Positions 25,271 through 38,200 of a stretch of DNA of 64,000 nt are shown piece after piece (position 1 is the stretch's first letter; each line of letters starts with the position of its first letter). The DNA comes from Hybos culiciformis (lineage: Eukaryota; Arthropoda; Insecta; Diptera; Hybotidae), in the NCBI GenBank assembly GCA_964007475.1, contig OZ023273.1, forward strand, positions 129,698,732 to 129,762,731, given 5' to 3'. A program made the translations under genes and the position numbers. The notes beneath the pieces were generated by a model that saw only the letters and a list, made by a program, of their open reading frames with translations, was not told where the DNA came from and made no database searches.

Positions 25271-28200
25271 AATGTACAGTTTAAAAGCAAATTCTAATTG
25301 ATATCGAAAAGTTCCCCATTCCGGTTGATTATAGGTATCTCGATTTCGATGATATTCTATAATCAACTTAATAGAGAAATTCGTTAAAGGATATTCAATT
25401 AGATAGTACCTATACATTAAGGAAGTTACATATTATTTTCAATTAATTAACTTCAATTACTTTAAATACAAAAAAAAATTTGTATTTATATTTTGTATTC
25501 TATGATTAATGTTTTAAGTAGCAAGATAAATTATTGGCATAGATAAAGGATTTTATAAAGGTATATTTTTGTTTCCATTAAATTTTTTTCAACTTGTGAA
25601 TATGATGTGAATTTTTTTGTTGTCCAGATAAAATAAAAGTCTTTATTGGTGCAAAAATTATCTAACAGTTTAATCAATAACGAGTGCCACAACTCTCACA
25701 CATATTTCATCAAATTTTTTTTTTAGGTTTTTAAATTTAACTATGGGAATTTTGAAATTGCTAAATTATATAAAAATAAAAAATAAAAAAAAATTAATAT
25801 TATTTGTGTTAAAAAATTTGGTGTTACAAAAATTAAAAAAAAAAATTAAAGAAATATAATTAAATTTTTTCCCATCATTATTTATTTTACTAAAATTTCT
25901 TTTTTTTTATCAATTTAATTTTATATTTTTTTTTTAATTTTCTTTTGAAATTTATTTGATCTCACGGAAAATTTATTAAACTGATTTATTACTTTGTCGA
26001 CAATTAAAACTAAATAGGTAATTTTCTTTCACATAAATGATATTATCTAAATATAAAAATAAATTCATATTAAAGTCTCATAGATGCAAATTAAATAATC
26101 ATAAAAATAGTTACGTGTTCAAAATACGTTCGAATATCATTATTATTATATTATTACAGTAAAAGGTATACGTAGGTATAGATATAGTTTTATTTTAATC
26201 ATTAAACGAATTTCCAATTTTTTTTAATTTTTGTTTTCTGTAACTAGCTCTAAAAATACAATTTTTATGAAGCAAGAATAATTTCATTAAAAGTTTAAGA
26301 ATTTAATTAGCTTTGTTAAAATGCAAAATATAATATAATATATAAGAAGAGTAATAATAATATCTACCTATATAGGCATCATCACCGAAATTTTTTGTAT
26401 GTGTTGTATGAATCAGTATCGGCTGTTGCATTCAAAAATTGTTGTATCCATTTTTATGACATTTTAATGACAATTAAAACGAGTTTTACGCGATAAATTA
26501 ATGTTCATTATTTCATTATTTTAAGATTTTTCAAAACGTAAAAATATCTTTATTCTATATAAGATCTAATTTATTTTTTACTGATAATTAACTTAATTTT
26601 ATTAGAACAATAACCTTGGTTTTCACTCCAAAATATATAAGACAAAAATATTTTATAGATACGCCAAATTTTAGGCAACTCATTTTTTTCTTAATGTTTC
26701 CTTTAGGTGCTATTAAAGCAAGATTTCAAGTGCCTCTGTAAGTTTGGTTAAAAAAAAATTAAATATTGTCAATTAAAAATTTTAAAAATTATAACAAATG
26801 ATTCCCAAAACATTTTTATTTTTAATAATAAAAAAATAAAAAAAAAAAATTTTTATTGTCTTTTGATCACGATCGAACTAATGTTAATACTTTTTTCAAG
26901 GGTAATATTAATTTTATTTTATTTTAGCCGAATGTGAAATACTAGATGATTATGTTCACACCATCAAAAAATAATTTTTGATTTTTATTTCTGTATAATA
27001 ATATATATCTGGTTTTTTTATTTAATTTTCAACCGAAAATAAAAATAAACTTATAAAATTATAATTGACATTTCATTTAACGTTGAGAAAAACTCATCTT
27101 TAAAATAACATTTAAAAAAAAACAAAATGCAAAATTTTTTTTTCGATTAAGAAATAAACAAAATTTTTTAATGGCAATAGGTATAGGTATGGATATAAGC
27201 ACAAAATGACAGAATTTCGTCCTTAGTCTTAACAGCTTAAATCGAGCAAACAGATTTTGTGATAAATTGATTTTGAGATAAATTTTTACAATAGGTTCTG
27301 TGTAAAACATTTTTTATTAAAGATTTACAATGAATTTTTATTAAATAATATGATTTTGTTTTAGTTAATTTGACCGTCATATCAAAATAAAAGTATAGTT
27401 TTGAAATCTAAATTATATTATAAATATATTTTTGATATATATTTTTTATTATTATTATTTTTTTTTTTTGAAAACCTATCTGTACTAATATAATAAACAT
27501 AATTCGAAAATAATTTTGTTACTTTTAATATTGTTAAGACACATTTTGAATTATAATTTGCTTTAACTTAAAAAAAAAAAAAATTAAAAATCGTGTATTA
27601 ATAAAAATATTTTCTTTCGTGCTTTACCCACTTCCAAACTGCATATAAATAGTAAATAAATACTGAGTAAAAGGCCACTGGTTTTAATGTTAAACCCATA
27701 CGTATATTGGAAAAAAAAAGTCTTAGGAATGGTTTAATGCATAATCTATTGAATCTGTACAAAAAATCGCATTTAAAAACATTATAGTTTAGGGGCAAAT
27801 TCAATTTGACATATTGAATTAAAACTCAAACTCAAAGACCCCATTTTAATCAACCCCATTTAGACAAACTATCGTTCTCAACAAAAAAAAAAGAAACATT
27901 TTATACTAAGATTTAATTTAAATCAAAATGATAATTCATATTCAACTCTCGCTCCTTTTACTTAAAATGATATGTAATAAAATAAAAATTATCATAATTT
28001 TAGTTTCTCACTAAATATGATTTTGGTTGAATTTTTAATAGAAATACCTTAATTCATTCCCAAGTGAAGAAATAAAAATTTTTTTTTTTTGGGGAAAACC
28101 ATAAAAATTTAAGATGAAAAGAAAATATTGAGCCGAAAATCGTGTATATATTTGAAATTTTATAAAAAAAAATTATTATTTCTATATAAATGCTTATAAT

Positions 28201-30871
28201 TTCTTTTAAAAATTAGATTATATATAAATTAATATATAATCAAACAAAAGTAATTGGCAATTCTAGTCAATCACCGCCAGCCAATTCAACATATTAAAAA
28301 TGTTTTTATAATATTAACAATTTTAGTTTTAGACATTAAAATCTAATAAAAATTTTGCATAAAAAGTATACTGTATGATATAAGAAAGAGAATCTGGAAC
28401 TGGAACTAGTTATTTGAGTTCTAGAACTGCTTAAATAACCGGCTCCTTAACCATATACATAGAGTGTGCGATTGAGTGTTGATATTGTGGCAAGATTAAT
28501 TTAACAATAATTTCGAAAATCGACTTAATTCTTGAATAAAATTTTTTTTAAACAAATTATTATTTAAATGTGGGAGAAGATGTTTCAAAGTACGATTATG
28601 AAGAACTGGAAAACCTTTTTTCACCATCACTCGTCTTGACTAATAACGTACTAATTGTAACTATTAATAATGTAATAATTAAATAAATAATTTACAACTT
28701 TTGTTGCATACTTTCATTTCTGTAATATAATAAGATAACTTTGAATCCTGAAAAATATTAATCGGATATAAATTGCAGGTATAATGAGATATAAGACAGT
28801 AGTATGTCTTGGAACTTGGAACTGCATTTTTACCCTTAACTCTGAATTATGTCAAATTTGTAAAGAGAACGCTCTGGACAGGAGTAAATGTCGCCTTTAT
28901 TCGGAATAAGTAAAAGCATTATGAAAATTGGATTTAGTTTCACCATATTATATCTTAATACCTTAATATACCAAAACGTATCATATATACAATGTGTACC
29001 TAATTATTAAAAACGTGAATATTTTTTTTAACGAAAAAAGATATTATCTAAAGATATAATAAAAAAAAAGTTATTTCGAGCCGAATAAGAAGTTTTCTAA
29101 AAGAGAAACACTTTGACGGTGATTCAATTTTTAAAGAGGCATATACATATGGTGAAAATGTTTCCTCATTGATTTTAATTTATACGATATTTTCTCACTT
29201 TTACTAGACATTTTGACTATTTTATCGACATAAATTATAAACATTTATATTTAAAAAAAAAAAATAGATAAAAAATTTAATTTTTTATACATATATATAT
29301 ATTTTTTTAAAATATGGGTATTTTAACAGACTAAGATTAGAATTTTTGATATGACGATCACTATTTTTTTTTTTTAAACTTAAAAATATGAAATAAAAAC
29401 ATAAAATAAAAATTTTTACTTTGTAGTCTTCTTGCCGATTAACTATATATTTTATTTATTTTTAATATTGTAAATTCCATATTAATAAAGATTCCTGTCC
29501 TTAAGATTTAATTGCCAGCCATACATTTTTTTTTTAGTCTTATTATCTTATTAGTAAATTCAAAATAAGATTTAACGATATTATTAAGAATATGAATCCA
29601 TCGGCAGAGAGAATTAAAGTGTTTCAGCTTTAAAGTTTTGAACAAAAAATGTATTTTCGTAGTTCCATCTGTTATTGAATTAGCGACCAAAATTTAAAAT
29701 TCACTTTCATGAAAACTTCCAATATGTATTTATTATGAATATGACAAGAAAATCATTTTCTTGTTGTAGTTATTGTTTCAGAATTATTATTAAAATATAA
29801 TTAAAGTTAATGAAAACAGAAAACTTCTCTATGAAACTGAATTTTATATATTTTGAAAATATATATTTTTTAAATTTTTTTATTTCAAAATTCAATTTTA
29901 TGTATTTCCAATTACCCAATGACAATATAAAAAAAAAATCAATATTCTTTTTTTAATAAATTAAAAAAATAATATTGTTATACTGGTTTGTCCATAAAAA
30001 CTTTTTTTTATTTTTTAATTAACTATATCTATGATATTTATGTTTTTTTTTTTTTTTGTTTGACAAACTGACCCTTTATTTCGCTTAGACCAATAATCCG
30101 TAAAAATAAAAATCATCTATAAAATTTTTACATCCTTTTTAGTACTGGAATTTTTCTCGTCATTATTATAATGTTCTGTACATAAATTCCATTTACTTTT
30201 ATATACTCGGTATTGCTTTAAAAAATAAGTTTTTTTTTTCATTTTGAAAATTTTCTTTCAAGAATTAAAAAAATCAAAAATATTTTTTTTTTTTACCAAG
30301 CTTTAAAAACCTTCTATTAATCTATTATTAAGAAAAAATAAATAAACCAATGACATTAACACTAAAAATTATCGAAAGCTTAATAAAAACTGTGTCAATT
30401 ATTGTAACGACTTAGAAGCAACAAACATACCAAGAATATTATTTTATTATAAATAAAATCAATTAAATAGTTTTTAAAGAAAAAAAAAATAATTTGATTA
30501 AGATATTTGCTGGTCTATAATCCTATCATAAAATTACTTGATTTATTTGACATTGTAACGAAAACTGTTTATATAAAAATTATAGAAAAGAATTAAAAAA
30601 AAAAAAAATTCTAATGGAAAAAACTAAAACTATATTATTTTTATACATATACAAAATAATAATAATAATATAGTTTTCTGATAATAAAATAAAATTTACA
30701 GCTTTTCAGATAATCAAAAAATTTCATAAATTCTCCTTTTAATTGGATTTTCTGACCCGATTTAGAAATAAATTTCTAATAAATTATATTATATAAAAAC
30801 AATTTAATGTTTAATATAATTAGATGTAACGCATATTGAAATAAAATTATAATAGCAGAAATAAATACATA
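25271..30871. other. AT-rich stretch without recognisable genes
   Basis: I see no RNA gene, no TSD-bounded element and only short, biased ORFs. The most peptide-like is 60 codons on the minus strand at 29508-29690. A local cluster of 'ggaact' words lies at 28394-28430, and a TAA microsatellite lies at about 30655-30671. Nothing else is supportable. Confidence 0.5.
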
Positions 30872-30897
30872 CACTCTAGAAAGTTTTTGATGTAAAC

Positions 30898-30950
30898 TTA
30901 CGTCGATTATCGATGGCAATTTATTACCTTCGATAATCAACGTAAATTTA
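30898..30950. repeat. Subterminal hairpin of the 1.38-kb element (left)
   Basis: The arms ttacgtcgattatcgatgg and ccttcgataatcaacgtaa are inverted copies (17 of 19 matching) around a short AT-rich loop, just inside the left terminal repeat. Confidence 0.8.
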
Positions 30951-31189
30951 CATTAGAAAATAATTACATATTGTTGGTGTAAACTACATTACTCTATAAA
31001 AAAGTAATTTTACACCAAATTTTACGCCAAAATGTTCCGAAATTACTTCCAACAGAATAAATTTAAACATAAAGTCGTAATATTAAACTAAAAATTACGC
31101 CAAAAAGTTGTAAATTTAATCCAAAGATTTAAATTTACACCAAAAAGTCGTAAATATTTTTATTAAAAAAAAAAGGAAAATTTAATAAT

Positions 31190-31413
31190 TTTTTTTTTTT
31201 AATTTCTTTGAACTTTTTTTTATTATTTTTTTTGAATTTTTTTATTTTATTTAATTTATTTAATTTATTTTTGTTTATTAATATTTATTTTATTATTAAT
31301 ATTTTTTTGTATTTTGATTTCTTCTTATTTAATTTTTCTTATGCCATCTTCGGGGTTCGAACCTCGCTATTTAGAATTGCAATCCAACATCTTGACCACT
31401 CAGCTACGGTATT
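31190..31413 (-). mobile_element. tRNA-derived SINE-like insertion (tentative)
   Basis: Read on the minus strand, a tRNA-like head (31413 to about 31342) is followed by an A-rich tail of about 150 bases down to about 31190, seen as the T-rich block on the plus strand. A tRNA head plus A-rich tail is the plan of a simple SINE or tRNA retropseudogene. I could not find a convincing target-site duplication, and the A-rich part could be independent low complexity. The insertion lies inside the TA-flanked 1.38-kb element. Confidence 0.4.
31342..31413 (-). tRNA. tRNA-like sequence, GCA anticodon position (probably a pseudogene or SINE head)
   Basis: The minus strand shows both internal RNA polymerase III promoter boxes. 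The A box is TAGCTGAGTGG (plus 31396-31406) and the B box is GGTTCGAACCC (plus 31353-31363). A 5-bp anticodon stem (TTGGA/TCTAA, one G-T pair) holds the 7-base loop TTGCAAT, which places GCA at the anticodon, the Cys type. An acceptor-like pairing exists between ATACCGT and ATGGCAT with one mismatch. The T stem pairs poorly with a normal 7-base loop, and the spacing between T arm and acceptor is off by a few bases. This looks like a decayed or SINE-borne tRNA rather than a functional gene. The B-box word is also nearly palindromic, but only the minus strand has the matching A box. Confidence 0.45.
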
Positions 31414-31443
31414 CAAATTTTAGATATGAGTAAAATAGAAAAT

Positions 31444-31564
31444 ATAAATTCTGTATACCTGTTAACAAGTAAAAACCTTACATCGTTATTATATCAACAA
31501 AAATACAAAAATAGTTTTAAAACCTTACATCGTTATATAAATTCTCTGTATAAATTCTGTATAC
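31444..31564. repeat. Local direct duplication beside the tRNA-like insertion
   Basis: The words tataaattctgtatacc and aaaaccttacatcgttat each occur twice between 31444 and 31564, pointing to a short local duplication within the 1.38-kb element. Confidence 0.7.
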
Positions 31565-32251
31565 CAAAATAAATTTACACCATACGATGTAAAATTACTG
31601 TCCATGATTTAAAAATTTAAATCACACAGTGTAAATTTACTCTGTGTGGTTTGAATTTACATTCAAATATTTAAAAATTTTAACCGTTAGTGTAAATTTA
31701 CACCGCAGAAGGCATATTTACACTGCAACGTTTAAAAATACAAGCTCCTTGTACACTCTACGATGTAAATTTACACTCTGTGGTTTATTAATTTAAGACA
31801 TAGAGGGGAAAATTAAGTCGTAGAGTGTAAATTTGCACTACAGAAGGTAAATTTACATTGTGTGGTACACAATAAATAGATTTATATTGTGTGTACACCA
31901 TAAATTTACACTACGTGGCTTAATATTATGACCCATAGAAAGTAAATTTACACCATAAACTGTAATCTTACAATATATGGTTTAAACATTTAAGCAGGAG
32001 AGTGTAAATATACACCAGTTTGTTTATTTTTACGATCTATGTTTTAAATATTTAAGCAAAAATGTGTAAATATACCTTTATTTTTTATGTAAAAATAACA
32101 TAATTTGCTTAAATTTACTTTTTTTTGTGTATATTATTTTTTTTACGCCTTTATCGGTTGAATTTTAAATAATGGACGTAATTTTACATCAAAAATTACC
32201 ATTATTATCGTTGTAAAATTACGACCAAATAGTTCTATTTTCTAGAGTGTA

Positions 32252-35200
32252 TATATAGAAATTTCCAAAAAAAATGTTTAGGTTAAAATTTTTTTTTAAG
32301 GATAAAACTATAGTAAATTTAGTTAAAGTAAGTATAAGAAACTTTACTTAATCCATATTTAAGTTTAGAAACTCACAAGAACTTTATATGAAATTCCAAA
32401 ACGAAATTTTACATAATTATTTTGAAAATAATTAAATCTACTAAAGTAGGAATTTTTTTTTCAAAAATTCATAAAATTGATGATGATTTAAAAATGCTGG
32501 CAGTTATTCTTTTTTGCACGTTTTCTGGTAAGTTTATATTATTCTGGTAAGTAAGAAAGACCTTGACAATTTTCACAAAATTTATTATCTTTATATATAT
32601 GTATATAATATACCTAACAACATAAAGATATTAATGATTATTTTTCTTTGTCGTATTATACTAGCATCTATATATATATGTATATGAATTTGGAATCATA
32701 TGGTTTTTTTTTATATTATTATTATTATTTGTATAAACACTAACGAAAATGCAACAAAATATTTTCTTTCCTTAAAAACTAAAAACAAAATAAAAAAAAA
32801 ATAAAAATAAACAGATATTACACGTTACTGATTTTTAAAATGGTTAAAAAATAAAGTAAAATAAATAAACAAATAAATGTAAAAGAACAAAACAAGTAAA
32901 TAATTCCCATCTAAATGTGGCGCCCGTGAAATATTTAAGAATGTCTCAATATTAGGTTTATTTAGGTTTTGTTGGTAATTTTTGTTCTGTACACAATTTT
33001 TTATTTTTTGCCTTTTTTTCTTCTGCATTTCCACAATCTGATGATGTTTGAAAAAAAAAATTTTAAAACAAATAAATGTACATAGAAACGTTTAAAAGGA
33101 TTTTTAATTTATATAAATATATGTATATATTGTTTTTTAAACATAAGAAAATTGGAAAATTAATTCAGTTAGAGAAAAACATAATAAGTTTTTTTTTTTT
33201 TCGAAACAGCTTTGACTTGTAAACACGATATATAGTTTATCACACTTAACAAAATAGAATTTCTTATAATGAAGGGCTCAAAAAAATTTTTTTGATATTA
33301 TATATTTTATGTAAATTCAATATATACGTATTAAAATAAAAAATTAATTAATGTACATTTGTTTCCTTGTTTGAATCCTTTAAGTTTGAGAAATATGAAC
33401 TTTCCCGATCATTTTCGTTAAACTTATATAAAGAGAATTTCGAGAACCTGGAAGGTAGCTGTTGAAAACTATAACATTCGTTGATGTATCTTTTAAATAT
33501 TGAAAAATAAATTATTTTTATATTACAACATACATACATTATCATCGTAGGCAAATTGATCTGTGAACGATAACGCCCAAGTTGATTGCTATACAATTTT
33601 TTTTTAATTATTTTATTCAAGCCAATTAAGGGAAGTGTTCACACATTATTTCACTGTTGAACACAATATCAAGCGTGATGTTCAAAATTAATTTTACAAA
33701 AATAAAAAACCAAAAAAATTTCCAATCATACTCAACCGATTTTTCAACAAATTCAATAAAACTTAGGTCAAAACTAACTTTTTATTTTTAGATTTTGATT
33801 TTTTTTTTTAATACCTTTATGCAAAATAAATTTAGTCACGATTTTGTAGTAAGGAAAATATTTAACATAAAGGTTCTCCGAAAGACATTTTATCCCTTTG
33901 CGTTTTTATTTAAAAAAAAAAAAAATTAAATTTTTTTTTTCCTGGCGCACAAATGAATTTTCCAGTTCTGTTTGATTTTTTATTTAAAATTTTAATAAAA
34001 GATCGCAACAAATAATCATTTTTTAAGAAAAAGTATTCAAAAACAATTTTTAAAAATTCTTAAAAAGTTTGAGAAATATATTGAGCAATCGAATAAAAAG
34101 ATTTCTTATTTATTTTTTTTATTTATAAGTACCAAGTAATAAAAATAAAATATTTTTCAAGAAAATTAAAGTGTGCCGGCTTAAAGGTAAAGTTTATTAA
34201 GTAACAGTTTAGAATTTACCATAATTTTTTGCATTTACGATTAACCTATTTTTTAGTTCTAATGTACATATGTACCATATGTAGTAATTTACTTTAAGAA
34301 GTTTTGGAGATATTCAATGAGTATATTTTAAATAATAATATAATCGAAAAACCAAAGCTTTCAAATTTTATTTTATTAAAAGATTGAAATAAGTATAATA
34401 AACGCATAATATCATAAGTAAATGATCAAATGGAAACCGAAAGCATGTTTTCCAATAAATATTTCTGTTAATTTTGATTGTAATTTAGCAAAAAGGAGAA
34501 GTTAAAAGATTAGCTAATCTGTTTTTCAGATTTCTAATTTTTTTTTGTATAATTTAAACTATACAAAAATTTTAAATTCTTATTTCCAATATAATAATAA
34601 TGTGCAAGTAAAGTACATAAAATGATATGCAAAAAAAATAAAAATAAATAAAGGAATATTTATTTTTTTTTGTTACTTAAAAGTTGTTAATTATTTTCAA
34701 GAAGAGTTGTAATTTACTTGTTGTACAGTTGCAGAAAAAAAAAAGTTAAAATTAAATGCGACAAAAATTTGTATTTTTCCACAAAGGGATCGATAAAGCC
34801 ACAAAAGAGATGAAATTTTTTTTTTTTTATTTTATTTACAAACACTGTCAATAATAAAAGTTTGTACTTTTTCTTTTTCCAAAAATGTTCAACTAATGTT
34901 TTCGAACTCTTAAAGGTTTTCCTGTCACGATCAATTGATATTGTTAACTTTCATTTCATACATAAATACTTAAACTTGAAAAATGTACGCAGAGATACAA
35001 CAAGATTCCAAGGATTGATCCAATTTTAACGATTTTATCAAAAAGTTAATTTTACAAGATACAAAATAGAATTCCCTATAAAGAACTTAGAAAACATTAC
35101 AATTCCAGACAATAAGAAAGTAGTTTTTATATATGTAGATGTTATATATTATATTGGAAATATTTTTGCTTCAAAATTACACCTTTAATGTTTAAATTTA

Positions 35201-38200
35201 AGTTTTATACTTTAGAAAATAAGAAAAAAAAAATTACAAATCCAAATTATATATAGAATTGCTTGAAACTTTAGCCCGAATCTAAAATTGTGAACATTTG
35301 TATATTTATTTATTTATAAAATATAAAAAAAAATTTTATGAATTTATTTTTAAGTAAGAAAAAAAAAAACTAAAAGCATATAACATTGAAAATAAATTTT
35401 ATTTTTCCCAATGAAAACATATAATATATATAGAGGAAAAAAAAATTTGCATTGCATAATAAACGTGACTTATTGAAAATGCCTTAGGAAAATGTAACAA
35501 AATAATTTTCATTAGATAAATCTAAGAATAATATTTAAATCACTGTTGATTTTTTTTTTTTTTTTAATTTTTTGAAATAAAATAATAATTCCATTATTCA
35601 CGATTTAAAATAGATCTGAAATTATTTCAAGCAATGCCAATTTTACTTATTATAATAGGCGCCTTGCTTAAAATTTATGACTAATAGGTTTAAATAATAT
35701 TCTTTGAATTAAGACGGACCTTCAGTGTCTCGGTACTATTTTAAAAATAATTGACTTTAAGATTGGTTAAGAAAAGCTATATAATACAAACTTCTGAATC
35801 TGTCCTGGAAATATACACTTTTCAAATATTTTACATAAACAAAGACTTTACGATAATTGACTATATTGTATGATGAAAGTTTGACGAGTGGCTGTCATGT
35901 TTCTCAATCTTAAATTGATTTTTCTAAGTTATCGAAAGTTAACTTACAAACTATAAAATGTTGTTGTTAAATTATTTTTAAAATCTTTAGCTATTTTTTG
36001 TAGTGATCAATAGAAAAGGAACTTCACCCTAACAACAACACTGTAAATAATTTTAAAAACATAGCTGTTAATCTTTAGCAATTTTTCAAATTCGATCAAC
36101 ATTTTATTATTAACGATAATATCAAAGAATTATTACTATTATCATTTACCCTAAGAATATTTTTCGAAATGTGCAGGTGGATAACCCTAAGGAAAAACAT
36201 AAATTAGTAATAAATTAACAAATAAATTCTGTGTCATTGTTTTGTTATCAAGTTCAAAAACTTTTTAACGGCTCAAACTAAAATTTTTTTTTCCTGTTCA
36301 AAAAAAAAATAAAATAAAAATTACTAGGGTAAATATACAAAAAAAATGTAAGGTTAAAGATTATATCCAAAGTTATTTTTTAAGTTCAATATAAACAAAT
36401 ATTACATTTCTTGAAATTAATTAAAAAAGTTATTAATACTTTTAAATATTTTAAGTTTGATATTTAAGGAATTGGGCCTCCTTGTTAAAAAAAAAACTAC
36501 AGAAAATATTTGTACTATATGCCCTGTATTTGATATTACTGCCCGAAATAATTTCCGCAAATGTATACATACAGATTAAAAATAAAACTTATTCAACCCT
36601 TATAAATTTGAAATAAATTAAAATAATTTTTTTTTTTTCACTGATAAGAAAAAATATATAATTTATATTTTAATCCAATACCGCCACACGGTTATGAGTA
36701 AAGCGCGATTCTGAATTTTAATGATTTGATTACATCTGCCTCCCACAGGCATCAAATAATATTAAAAAAGGTTAAAACACCAAACAATTACATTTCTTTT
36801 TTATATCATTTGAAATTGTAACCGATTAATAATTCTTAAGGCTAAAAAAAAAAGAAAAAGAAAATTATAAGAAATGTAAACACGTATGCCTTTCATTTTC
36901 CCACAAATTTGGTTTACAACATATATTTTGTATGCACATTGAATAGTGTATCAAAAAAAAATAAAATAAAAGAATAATTTCAATATATTTATTAAAGGCT
37001 TAAAACTACTGAAAGTATAATAATTAGTGCTGAAGGAATGATAGTCTATTAAAAAAAAATATTTATAATTTTAATTTTTGAATCAATCAGGCCGTAATAT
37101 GTGCTCTTATTCATATTTTTTCCCATAATTTAATTTTTAATTTTAATCCGGCTACAATAATTAGCTTAGGATACAAAGACCATTTTCGGATCGAACTTCT
37201 AATGATTCTAATCATTATTTCAAGCTCGATATTTTTGTTTGTAAAAAACGAAATAATTAAATTTTTTTTAATTATCTTATCTGAAGCTGTATTTTTTTTT
37301 TAACTCGTGCCACAAATAATAAAAACATACACTTAAAATTATTGTTCAATGAACACCTATGGTCAATCGATTTATAGTGAAGGGAATTTTTTTTTGTTTT
37401 TCTGCGGGCATTTTTCAAAGTCCGTTTTATTCCTAAAATTGTTCTATATTAAAATATGACTGGGCTTAGTCCAACAAAAAAAATATATATACATATATAA
37501 AACAAATTGAATGAAACCCTCTTCTTGATATATAATTTTGAAAAGAAAAATCATTCAATAACTTTTTATTTTTATTTTTTAACTAACTCACATTTTTCGA
37601 AAAAGGATACAAAATATGTGTGCATTGAAAAGGCAATCATCAATCAATTTCATCCTTTTTATTTTTAACTACCGCATATGAGACGCATAGTACCCTTCTT
37701 GTATGAAATATTATTTTTAAAAGGATAAATTTTTAACTTCCTTTTTCGTAATTTTGTACTGGACAATGGTCATAAAATAGCGTATATGCGAATTTGAATA
37801 GAGTTTTGCATAACTTAATTTTTAGAGTTATACGCGATTATGCAGCAATTATAATAAATTTAGTATAATTTAGAATAAGTCGATAAAGTTCTAATATGGT
37901 CAATTGGAATTCTAATATATAATGAATATTCTAAAATACTCTTTGTTAAATATTTAGTACAAATTTTAATATCATTAATAATTCATTTCACTATACCAAA
38001 GAAGGATTGCTGATCAAATTACTGTTAATAAATCTTTAATAACAAAAGTGTGCATTTATAAACTGACTGACTTCATTTAACATGAAACTCTTCATTCACG
38101 GCTTCAAAATAAAACAATATGTATATAAATCTGAGTATTAAACAATATACAAATCTAAGTATTAATTGTAGGTAATGAAATTTTAATCTTTAAAAATAAT

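Larger units (their letters stand above)
30872..32249. mobile_element. 1.38-kb Tc1/mariner-type non-autonomous element with palindromic interior
   Basis: The left end cactctagaaa (30872-30882) and the right end tttctagagtg (32239-32249) are perfect inverted copies, each abutting TA (30870-30871 and 32250-32251), the target duplication of Tc1/mariner elements. Inside the ends lie second inverted blocks. The left block tttttgatgtaaacttacgtc matches the inverted right end, which has an extra segment of about 45 bases. Each end also holds its own hairpin: 30898-30950 on the left, with a mismatched 19-base stem, and the perfect 12-base arms at 32177-32188 and 32212-32223 on the right. The interior, especially 31560-32050, is built of diverged repeats of the palindrome gtaaatttac with 'aca' or 'cac' extensions. 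No transposase frame exists. A tRNA-like sequence is inserted near the middle. Confidence 0.75.
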
